From assembly GCA_015501595.1 (NCBI GenBank), contig JADNRX010000946.1, positions 1 through 17,502 on the forward strand: DNA of 17,502 bases, given 5' to 3'. The notes below the pieces were generated by a model that was not told the origin of the DNA, made no database searches, and saw only the letters and a list, made by a program, of their open reading frames with translations. How positions within the stretch are numbered: position 1 is the stretch's first letter; every line of letters begins with the position of its first letter. This DNA is from Hymenopellis radicata (Eukaryota > Basidiomycota > Agaricomycetes > Agaricales > Physalacriaceae). Made by a program: the position numbers and the translations under genes. Shown here piece after piece: positions 9,594 to 17,502 of the stretch.

Positions 9594-10849
9594 AGCGGAG
9601 TCAGCATTCAACTAACCCAATGTCAACACGCTGTCACGCACAATGCTCTAGCTGTGTATTCGCTGTATAACGTAGCTCCGAAGACTGTCTAAACGATTAG
9701 TAAGGATAGATTACTTGCGAAACAACACGACTTCACCATGGTTTAATGAGAGTTCGACTGTTTACGCCTGTTTCTCTGACACGATCGGATGGATATATCC
9801 AAATTTGGTTTCCGCGCTCCGTTTCGGCTTTGAAACCAACACCTCCACCTCTTGGGATGGCCTGAGCGCCGATTGACAGTATTTCTTAGCGCCACTTTTC
9901 CCCGACGACAAATTGTCACTCAATAAGCACCCATTCTGGAATTGCGAGCAGCGGGAGCCCGCCCAGAACGTTGTTTATACTTACCTGGAGGATATTTCGG
10001 ACTCGCCACCGCTACACTCATGCGACATGCTGGAATAGTTCTGAACGACGCAGACGACAGTGGTCATCCCTTATATGTCTTACGAACACAGGCGAAGTGG
10101 TAAGTATAGACTTCATTAGCGGACAGGTCATCAGATAATCATCAAATTCAGTTTCCTCCTACGGATTCCGTCTAAACGGGTCTTGTAGCAATACAGATTC
10201 TGCATTACCTTCAATGCCGATGCATAGCTAAGGACAATACTATGATTGCGTTCACCGTCCTAGTCCTGTTCTTTTCCGAAAAGTCCGATCGTAGGCGGCG
10301 GACACTCCACCTTGTGTTGGATATTGATATCCGTCGTAGCGCTTTTGTCGGCAATAGTGGTGAACTATGTCATGGTGGCGGTCATTAGAGTCCAACGCGA
10401 GCGGCTGTTCCAACAAGAAGAGGAGAACCACTCCACAAGAGCTAGCGGCGTATTGCCTTTCAATTCGGTCCCTCGTACAACTGGCAGCAACGCCGCGCTG
10501 CGTCACTGCAAAGATTCACGCGCACGAGATACTGGGAAAAGGAGAAAACGATCGTTACTGAAACACAGAGGCGGTCGCAGTTAGAGGAAATTAGCATGTA
10601 TCCAAACGTTCTCATACAGGGAGTGATGACAATGTGGCAGGAAATCTAGGCGAGAGTAGTTACATTCGTTAATATAAGTCAGTCGAGGCCAATAAAGGCC
10701 AAACTCGTAATCGATGAGGCCATTCGCCTGCCTGTTGGAGAGCCAAAGTATTATTCTATAGCAATTGACGCAGAACGGTATATGTGAAGTACCTTGTCTA
10801 TAGTGCAACCTCAACGTCAACGACAAAAGAAGAATAACGAAAGAGAACT
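9594..10849. other. Gene-poor stretch, no supported gene
   Basis: About 1.25 kb with only short open frames. A GTAAGT donor-like site occurs on the plus strand at 10100 and on the minus strand at about 9984, on either side of overlapping ATGs near 10020, but neither leads to a convincing protein. The right end (about 10600-10849) is probably 3' UTR of LRP1. No terminal repeats or transposase fragments were recognised. Confidence 0.5.
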
Positions 10850-11862
10850 TCAAGATGTCTTCTTTTTCTTAGTTTTCTTTTGAGGTGCTCCATCCTCCTT
10901 AGTCTTCTGTTTCTTTTTCTTTGGCTTCGACGGTGCAGGTATACTCGCCTCTGCCGTCGAGGCCTCGTTGCTAGTAGGTGTAGCTGTCTCCTCTCCAACA
11001 CCTACATACCAAAGGTTAATTCCGCCAAATCGACGCATGATAAAACTCACCGCTAGCAGCAAAGGGATCCATGGGCAACCTCCTTCGTTTCGTGCCTGCA
11101 ACAGGCGTCTGCACATCTCCTTTGGCCTTACCTTTACCTTTCACGTCCGCCGCAGATGTAGGCTCGTCGCCAATGATTTTCAAGTCTTCACCCTCGCTTT
11201 CTTCCTCGCTTTGCTCTCTCATCTCCTTTTGATACTGCTCGCGTTCCAACATTTTACTCGTAACTTTGATTGGAACGCGCGTCGACGACGGACTGGGGTC
11301 AGCAGCATCCTCTGCCACAGACTCGCCTGGAGGCCGCCCGAGTTTGGCTTGCGTGATAGCATGTTTGATGAAGCGTCCTGCCGCAGCTTTATCGACTCTA
11401 TCTTGGCGCTCTGGATCGACGTGCGTTATGAGTCAATGTGTTGGAACACGAGAAATGTGGAGGGACGTACTCGTGTCTGAGCTCTCTGCCTTGTCTATTT
11501 TATCAAAGTACTGTTTTATTCGATCCTATCGCGGCGTTATTGTCTTCTCAAGGTTGAATGGCCACACTCACTAGCTCGCTAACAACTGGGTGGGTTTTGG
11601 GATCAATTCCACGAGATTTGAGGTATACTAAAGCTGCTTGAGTATACCCAACACGAAAAAGGAATCGCAACGCACTGAATATGAGATCGTAGGTAACATA
11701 GCTCAAAAGCGTCTGTAATTTTGCTTGTTGTAGAGGCTCCAAAGGCAACAGCGTCTCCGGTAAAGTCTGGGATAATAAAGGATCCAAGTGTATTTCCAGT
11801 TCCGTTAATGAGTTGGACAAAGCAGCAAGCCTTGCTTTCGCCTTCACCGTTTCATTCGACAT
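10850..11862 (-). CDS. LRP1: Nuclear exosome cofactor Lrp1/Rrp47 (C1D family)
   Basis: Exons are 11862-11676, 11627-11572, 11525-11471, 11410-11051 and 11001-10850, giving 269 residues with all phases consistent. The C1D/Sas10 domain covers about residues 1-105: LPLEPLQQAKLQTLLSYVTY, then DLIFIYLKSRGIDPKTHPV across intron 1, then ELDRIKQYFDKID and KAAAGRFIKHAI. The middle is acidic (SEEESEGEDL). The C-terminus is very Lys-rich (KPKKKKQKTK... KKTKKKKTS), as in yeast Lrp1, where it binds RNA. The protein partners Rrp6 in 3' processing of stable RNAs in the nucleus. Intron 1 is 48 nt and contains no stop in frame, so an ORF finder reads straight through it; the family sequence shows it is an intron. 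Confidence 0.92.
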
Positions 11863-12152
11863 TGGCTGTTGGGATGCAAAAGGTGCGTGCCTGATCGAGC
11901 CGAGCTTGGCCAGAACTCGGCATCACCGCTTAGCGTGTTAACTTCTTCTGCCTTGTTCACGACTGTCATATTTCCCTTCATCACGTTGTCAATTGGCGTC
12001 ATCTTTGGGTTATGCAGCCAAGACGAGCTGCCTGTCAATGTGAATACAACAGGACCTTGTGTCGAGGCGAACTGAGGCTTCCAAGACAATCGAACAAACC
12101 CACTCCAGAACATCAAAGAACATTGAAGGAGGTCTCGTGGTCCTGTAGACAT
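11844..12152 (-). CDS. Unidentified ORF just upstream of LRP1
   Basis: An open frame of about 102 codons from the ATG at 12152 (12164 is an alternative), starting MSTGPRDLLQCSLMFWSGF. It contains a Trp/Pro-containing stretch and one NxT site, but no signal peptide and no recognised domain. It overlaps the LRP1 start by 19 bp in another frame, so its 3' end may really be spliced or it may only be LRP1 leader sequence. Composition looks more protein-like than the opposing plus-strand frame. Evidence is weak. Confidence 0.35.
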   Translation of the reverse strand: MSTGPRDLLQCSLMFWSGFVRLSWKPQFASTQGPVVFTLTGSSSWLHNPKMTPIDNVMKGNMTVVNKAEEVNTLSGDAEFWPSSARSGTHLLHPNSQCRMKR

Positions 12153-12293
12153 AGTCTTATGCATTCAGTTGTCAACTTGATCTGCGCCACATCTCCTTGG
12201 ACTCTGTCTGGTCGCTCACCAAGGCGGACTGGCCTCTGAAGCAATGGACTTCATCTTTACGGTATACACCGTTGTGTCCGGGTCAGACAAACG

Positions 12294-12300
12294 TATAAAA
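12294..12300 (+). promoter_or_regulatory. TATA box of the secreted-protein gene
   Basis: TATAAAA lies 66 bp before the ATG at 12366, followed by a pyrimidine-rich leader (CTTCTCTGACCTTCGCCCCT). A clear TATA box is unusual in this window and suits a strongly or conditionally expressed secreted protein. Confidence 0.7.
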
Positions 12301-12365
12301 ACTTCTCTGACCTTCGCCCCTCCTCACCAACATTGGATTTCAACCTTTGAATCAGCTTGAACAAC

Positions 12366-12856
12366 ATGAAGCTTCTCTATCTTCTCGCTTTGCCTTTTTC
12401 CGCCTTCACTGTGGCGGGTGCGGTCCCTGCACCTGCGCCTGTGGCAGAGACTGACACTGGCGTCTCTGCATACATTCCCGCCGCGCAGACCACGTCTCTT
12501 TCTGAGCGCTCTACTCAGATCTATTGTGGTCTCCTGGCCTCTTCGGTAAACTGCCGCACCTGCGCATCTACATCTTGCGGAGTCGTTGCTACCCTCCACG
12601 ACGATTTCGCCTATTGGTTCACCTGCTACACCACCGGTACTGTTGTTGAAGGGAATCCGTGAGTTGACAATCCATAATCTCACTGACGACAAGGTGGTAA
12701 CCGCTTTGTTCAAGCAACTGGGACTACTACTCGGGCTCGGCTTGCTACGTTAGTGCCCATTACACCGACACATCTTGCACTACAAGTTAGTCCAATGCGC
12801 TGCTTGACAATTGTTGACCGTACTGACAAAGTCCAGGCACTCTTCCGCGATGCTGA
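12366..12856 (+). CDS. Small secreted cysteine-rich protein with SH3-like (SH3b) fold
   Basis: Exons are 12366-12658, 12715-12785 and 12837-12856; introns of 56 and 51 nt both have CTGAC branch sites. The product has 127 residues. The ATG at 12366 starts a signal peptide (MKLLYLLALPFSAFTVAG), followed by a Pro/Ala-rich segment, then an SH3b-like core: NCRTCASTSCGVVATLHD, FTCYTTGTVVEGNPNWDYYS, SACYVSAHY. Similar fungal extracellular proteins carry this bacterial-type SH3 pattern (VNCRSGPSTSYxVVxxL). The mature part has eight cysteines, probably four disulfides. The last is supplied by the tiny third exon (STLPRC); if intron 2 is retained the protein ends four codons earlier with seven cysteines. 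The role is unknown; cell-wall or effector-like functions are only guesses. Confidence 0.82.
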
Positions 12857-13152
12857 AGGACAGTGCCTGAAAGAAATTCTCTTCTCCTCCACCGTTATTT
12901 CCAGTATTATTTCCCGGCCTCTCTGAGGTGTATCTCTTTTCTTTTAACGCCTTGCTGTGCATGCATTGTAGTCAAATGGTAGTAAATAATAAAACAAGGG
13001 TACGCAGAAGTTGTGCTGCTCTAGTATTGGTGTATACAAGTCGTTATGTACAGGAAAAAAATACAGCGCATACCGTCTGAATGTCGTCAAAGGGTCAGTA
13101 GATACATATACAACAAGATAGTCATGAGCAGGCAGAGTCAAAGCAGTGCATC
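12857..13152. terminator. Convergent 3' region
   Basis: 296 bp between the stop of the secreted-protein gene (plus) and the stop of the F-box/LRR gene (minus). AATAATAAAACAAG at about 12985-12998 is a plausible plus-strand poly(A) signal. No gene seen. Confidence 0.5.
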
Positions 13153-15992
13153 TTACATTATAGTACAACTGTCGCGGTTCGTCATTTCCACTGGGGATGC
13201 TGTCCCAGATCTGCGACCACCCGGTGACCACCACCTAGTCGATCCCGAGGACGCCGCCTCCACACTGTTGTCACTCCCATTCGCAGCTCTCCTGGAAGTA
13301 GACTTCTTCCTCTTCTCCCGAGCAGCCTTGACCGAGTCCACGGTCTGCCAAGAATAAAACGTCTTCACCACCACCCTCTTATCGTCACACTCATCCTGTC
13401 CTATCTTGAGATCGTCTAAATCCCCATCACGCGCGTCGAGATACTTCAGCTTCCGCGCTTCATACGCCCGCCATCCCATTCTCGGACGTGTCAGGGAAGC
13501 CATATCCCTTACACTCGCTTCCCCGATCGTCCGACAGTCCACTGCGACGATTTTGCTGTTCGACATGCTCCTGGCGCGACAGAGGCGGATGAACTCCTTG
13601 AACACCTTCGGACCAATGCGCGTATTATCCGCCTCGAGAACCTTGAGATTCGCGCAGCCCCGGATCAGTGCAAGCAGAGCGTTGTCCGTCAGATTTCCCG
13701 CGTAGGAAATGACCAGTTGCTCTAAAGCATGACCGGGTTGCGGCGAGTCCGCAGGCACATCATCCTCGACCTGAGCAGGAGTCAACGAGGCAATAAGCGC
13801 GTCTGTAAGCTCCGAAGAATCCTCTAGGTCCACCCGCCTAATCATAGGCGTCGTCTCGAACAATCTGATGAGCCCGCCGTCCTTCAGATCGTCGCCGATC
13901 CCTGCCATCTCCAAAAACTCCAACTGAGGAACCGAGTGCGCGATATTGGAGCAGGCATGGTCCGTAAGGAGAAAGCAGAAAGAGAGGCAGAGATGGCGGA
14001 GGCGTGTAACACGCCTCCGATATTTGTTGTAGTCGCCAATATCGCGCCCGGCTTGTCGCCCAGTAAGAGTGATGATCGGTACGCCTAGTTTCTCCTCCGT
14101 ATCCCCATCGTCACACGCTACGAACGCTTCCAATGCAGAATTGTGAAGTTGGCGACAGTAGCTGAGATCCAGAACTTCGAGGAAAGGTGTGACTTTTCCA
14201 AGCGCGGATAACAGCGCATCATCGACATACTTTAGCCCTGACAAACGGAGGATCCTCCACGGTAAAGTCTGCTTGCGCCACAAGGCCGCTTTAACAATCG
14301 AGCGAATCCCATTAGCATCCATGTTCGGACACCGGCTCATATCCAACACTCGAATTCTCGGGCAGTGCGCGCTCAAGACTTCGCATGTCATATTTGTGAC
14401 AATGCTTAGTCCCTTGACACAGAGTATCTCCACAGCCGGGGAGCTGCGCAGGATGTGGTGCAATGAATGGGTCGTCAACATCGTACATCCGCGCACATTC
14501 AGTTTCGTCAACTGCGTGTGTGTCGCAGTACCGAAGACAGAGGCGGATGGCTGAATGCACAGGCGGTTGGTAATCTCAAGGAGGGTGGTCGGAAGCATAA
14601 AGACATGACCGGAGATGTCCAAGCTCTGAATAAACGGTCCAGAAACTGAGGTTAATCGAAGAATGACCGACTTGGAATATTATGAAAGGCGCGCAGATCG
14701 AGGCTCTTCCATAACTGGCCATCCGAAACTAGCATCTGCCAGCATTTCGAGACCTAGCAGATATCAGTAATTGAAAAGACAGTTACGAGAAAGATAGACT
14801 CACACGACTAAGTTTGACCAGTTCTCGAGCACCTTTGTCTCGACCAATCCATTTATTCTTTGACGAAGAAGCTTTGCTAGTCGACCACAAAGGACCAGAA
14901 GTGAGCTTATGATGGTCACTTCGTGAGCATCAAGGAGCGCCGCGAGAACGCGAATGCGTATCTCCTTGGCATCTCATCGAAATGATTAGGGAAAATGGGC
15001 TGCCTTGGGGCGGAAGAATGTGTCTGAAGATGTATTAAGGCGAGATCGAGGACCGAGTACGGTAGTGGAGAGGAATTCGAGCGTCCCTTGCCTTTCGGAA
15101 AGGGCGTCGCAGGCCACGACAAACTCTGAGTACCGTCATGGCCAGACAACCTGTAGGAGTAGGAAACATCCTTTAGAGCGCTCTCTGAACCGAGATGTGT
15201 CTGAAAGACTTCGGACTGTAATCCGGTTACTTCTACAGACACACCACTGGCAGGAGAAGGACCAAGCTTTCTGAAGAGAAGCTTGCGCGAAAGATTGCCG
15301 GGAGCTCTACTCGCCGACCCTGATTTAACTTTCACTCGTGAAAGCGATAAAGTAGCAATAGATGTGTCGGATTGGGTGGAACTGTCAGACAAGGTGCGCG
15401 CGCGTGAAGATGAAGGTGGGAGGTTGTACAGGGAGAATGCTCCGGTACGCTGAACCGAGAAGTAGAGCCTTCCATCGGCGGGAGCCATATGAAGAAGTCC
15501 CGACTTCAGAGTCGTGAATGATGAAGGCGACGGCCATGATATATGACTGTAGCTGAATTCGGATGAGTAAAGGCCAAAGGAGGGAGTATTGGGGGTGAAT
15601 CAGAGATTCTTCCCTTTACCTTCTCGGTGTTTGGAATATGTGGCTGCATTCTGGCTCGAGGATGCAGATCCGGATGCATCCTGATTATGAAACGTGGATA
15701 GAAGCGGATGAAGACGAAGACGAAGCTTCGGGCGTCCTCGAAGAACTAGACGGTATGTCAATGGGGTTGGAAACGCCTTTCCCTTTGGTATCCACGACAC
15801 TGTCCGCCCTTGGGTTACTCGGGACATATCACCGGATGCAGGCGACAGCGAGGCGAGAACATGGATGTTCCTACCGGCCAGAGCCTCTATGGTAGGCTCT
15901 TCAGAGAGATCGAACTGGAATACAGTATCATTATTATCGGTTCCAACTGGGCGGTGGGATGGATGCGTCTCATCGTGTAAATCGAGAGACAT
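13153..15992 (-). CDS. F-box/leucine-rich-repeat protein (AMN1-like) with C-terminal CaaX box
   Basis: The ATG at 15992 (MSLDLHDETHPSHRP) begins a Ser/Pro-rich disordered N-terminus of about 330 residues. An F-box follows (EMPKEIRIRVLAALLDAHE), then NKWIGRDKGARELVKLSRVS and CWQMLVSDGQLWKSLDLRAF. About ten LRRs of the cysteine-containing type come next (VLDMSRCPNMDANGI; VLDLSYCRQLHNSAL), then a basic tail ending CTIM. One intron is clear: 14803-14754 (50 nt, phase 0). Six one-base losses are inferred: about 15821-15833, 15690-15692 (A-run), 15591-15595 (G-run), 14966-14967, 14907-14908 and 14672-14673. Restored, the CDS is 2796 nt, 931 residues. The 489-codon LRR frame (13153-14622) is unbroken. 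F-box/LRR proteins are SCF adaptors; the CaaX box predicts farnesylation and membrane attachment. As given, an automatic annotator would call only the LRR half. Confidence 0.83.
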
Positions 15993-16759
15993 GACGAAAC
16001 GGGTAGTGTGATGTGAAACCAACGCGACGACAAAGTGGGTATGAAACAGCCAAGAGGCGGTCTGGTAGAAAAATACAGCGAAAAAAATCCAGGCGTAGGT
16101 AGGATGAAAGAGCAGAGAAAGATGGGAGACCGATAGCGCTGGAATATGATTCACATATCTCTTTGGGTGCCTCCGGTAAGGTGACAGTCGCGGTGTCACG
16201 GGCCGATCCCAAACAAGGGGTCTAATTAGCCTTTTTCGAAATTGATGTAGGATCCGAGGCGTTTTGCCTAAAGCTAACTGGATTCGTCGCTGGCGAGCTC
16301 GATAACAAGAAGATATCGACAGCCATGCAGATACGGTCCCTCACGGTGACTGCATCTATTAACAACCTACCCCGGATCACATTACAGCTTCAACTCGATC
16401 ATGGGCAAAAGCAACTTCGACTTCGATATCGCGTGTAGAAAACCTGACCGTTTCGCCAACTTGCTGCTACTTTGCTCTCCTTGCATGTTCAAAGATCGAT
16501 AAAAGTGTACCAAAAAACAGCAGCATAAGATAAGATATACCAGTAGATAATCAGCCAAGTTGAAGTACAGAAAGCTAGAAACCCCTCCAGAAAATGAGCG
16601 ACGCAGTGGTAGACAGCAGGTTGGATAGCACTACAGAAAAACCAGGTACATGAATGGTACGAATTAGATGGTAATTATGCATATAGAAAAGAGACAAAAA
16701 AAAGAACCTAAGGAATGGATATCTGAGGTGCAGATGTATTGTCGAGAAAGGACGGAGGC
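15993..16759. other. Intergenic: F-box/LRR promoter and HMG-gene 3' UTR
   Basis: No gene recognised. The left part (to about 16210) is open in the F-box/LRR frame upstream of the chosen ATG but is hydrophobic and lacks family features, so it is taken as leader. The right part is A-rich and should be 3' UTR of the minus-strand HMG gene. Confidence 0.5.
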
Positions 16760-17152
16760 TTATGAAGATGGTTTTGGGTTTTCGGGAGCCGTCTTCCAGT
16801 TTGCAGTAGCCTTCTTGAACCTAGTGACCATTCAATATTCAATTTGAGCACCCAGATGTTGATCCAGAAGGCAACATACCTTTCCTGATGCGTGATGTCG
16901 GGCTCCGTTTCCTTGAGGCGCGCCATTTCCGTTTGCTGCGAATAGAAAATACTCAGTTCAGCAATCCTCTCCAAGACAACTTAATATCCAACCATGAATT
17001 TGTTGAACGGCGTCAGTTTCTTCTTAGCACCGCGAGAGCCGAAGACTTGGCTGAAAAAATATGAGCAGGCGGCCCATATTCCAGAATGAGAGCACACTTT
17101 TCTTCGGCTTAGCGGTTGTTGAAGAGGAGGCGGCAGCAGCTTTGGGAGGCAT
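16760..17152 (-). CDS. YABBY-like small HMG-box chromatin protein
   Basis: Exons are 17152-17098, 17050-16993, 16935-16880 and 16820-16760; introns are 47, 57 and 59 nt. The product is about 76 residues: an Ala/Ser/Lys-rich start (MPPKAAAASSSTTAKPKK), then KKKLTPFNKFMQTEMARLK, ETEPDITHQERFKKATANWK and TAPENPKPSS. This is the HMG-box half-repeat pattern (LTPYNxFM...P..H.E.FK..A..WK..PENP) annotated in basidiomycetes as YABBY-like or HMG proteins, which bind DNA or chromatin in the nucleus. One G is apparently missing in exon 2 (about 17031-17035, GCGGTGC for GCGGGTGC). Restored, exon 2 reads SSALAGAKKKL and all phases match. Without it the conserved box is out of frame. Confidence 0.85.
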
Positions 17153-17502
17153 GATTGGTGGTTATTACGGCCGAACGCGCGTGATGCGACGTTTAGCACA
17201 GGGCCGAAGTGCCTGACAAGAGCGCGAGGAGGGCGCGAGAGGGATGGACAGGATCGCGTAGAGGACGAGCGGGCGGAGACCACGATGGCGCGGGGCAAGT
17301 TGGGAGGAACGAAATTTCCAGGGGTACCATCTTTTCATGGATGCGTTACTTAAGTAAAAAAGACCGTTCAACTGACAGCTTCGATTGTTGATTTTCAGAA
17401 CAATATCGCCAGCCCCCCAGCCACTTATAGGTGCATGTTTACTGCAAAGTTGGGATTCAATTTATTAGTCTTCCAAGAGCGGAATTTTACGGCACCTTCT
17501 GG
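17153..17502. other. Upstream region of the HMG-box gene
   Basis: 350 bases with no supported gene. The first 130 are GC-rich and purine-biased; the end is more A/T-rich. Open frames here (17165-17391) carry no recognised motif. It should contain the HMG-gene promoter. Confidence 0.45.

Noticed and set aside
9950..10025. Possible minus-strand exon with GTAAGT donor near 9984 and ATG near 10021
   Set aside because: The spliced product would be about 18 residues; no further coding signal.
10020..10188. Possible two-exon small plus-strand gene (ATG 10020, GTAAGT donor at 10100, acceptor ending 10151)
   Set aside because: It encodes only about 38 residues with no recognisable motif; the donor alone is not enough support.
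10312..10584. Plus-strand frame with a hydrophobic stretch resembling a membrane segment
   Set aside because: No ATG at its start (TTG), low-complexity basic tail and no family resemblance.
11869..12075. Plus-strand frame with a hydrophobic core
   Set aside because: Starts at TTG, lacks an ATG before the core, and opposes a more protein-like minus-strand frame.
14916..15488. Separate 190-residue gene on the minus strand
   Set aside because: It joins in frame with conserved F-box sequence on its 3' side and family-like N-terminal sequence on its 5' side, so it is an internal piece of the F-box/LRR gene.

Overview
The window looks like nuclear DNA of a basidiomycete fungus, most likely an agaricomycete. 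The evidence is many short introns (mostly 47-60 nt) with GT..AG ends and CTGAC/CTAAC-like branch sites, an F-box opening typical of mushroom fungi, a YABBY-like HMG-box protein and a LaeA-like methyltransferase. No CRISPR array, prokaryotic operon, rRNA or convincing tRNA was seen. Family names come from motif recognition only; no search was run.

Layout from left to right: (1) an F-box protein on the minus strand running off the left edge (1-420); (2) a Bot1/mS45-type mitochondrial ribosomal protein, minus (780-2419), with a degenerate duplication of its 3' end; (3) an 88-bp divergent promoter; (4) EFM3/FAM86-type eEF2 lysine methyltransferase, plus (2508-3935); (5) convergent with it, a WSS1 DNA-protein-crosslink metalloprotease, minus (4091-5381); (6) a long LaeA-like methyltransferase with a disordered insert, minus (5966-8642); (7) about 2.2 kb with no convincing gene (8643-10849); (8) LRP1/C1D nuclear exosome cofactor, minus (10850-11862), preceded by an unidentified ORF; (9) a small secreted cysteine-rich SH3-like protein, plus (12366-12856); (10) a large F-box/LRR AMN1-like protein ending in a CaaX box, minus (13153-15992); (11) a tiny YABBY-like HMG-box protein, minus (16760-17152).

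Most genes are housekeeping: mitochondrial and cytosolic translation, RNA processing, DNA repair, ubiquitin ligase adaptors and chromatin. They do not form a pathway cluster.

The strongest unexpected signal is a recurrent pattern. In six of nine recognised genes the reading frame is broken by single-base changes, 14 apparent one-base losses and one gain, many at short homopolymers. Restoring the count gives a total length divisible by three and family-typical protein in each complete gene. Three genes (WSS1, LRP1, the secreted protein) are intact as given. This points to indel errors in a long-read assembly more than to pseudogenes, and it matters for any automatic annotation of this contig. 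Other points of interest are a 401-nt BOT1 intron with nested splice sites around a possible 3-nt microexon, a stop-free in-frame intron in LRP1, and a farnesylation motif on the F-box/LRR protein. I did not find a clearly new biological system.
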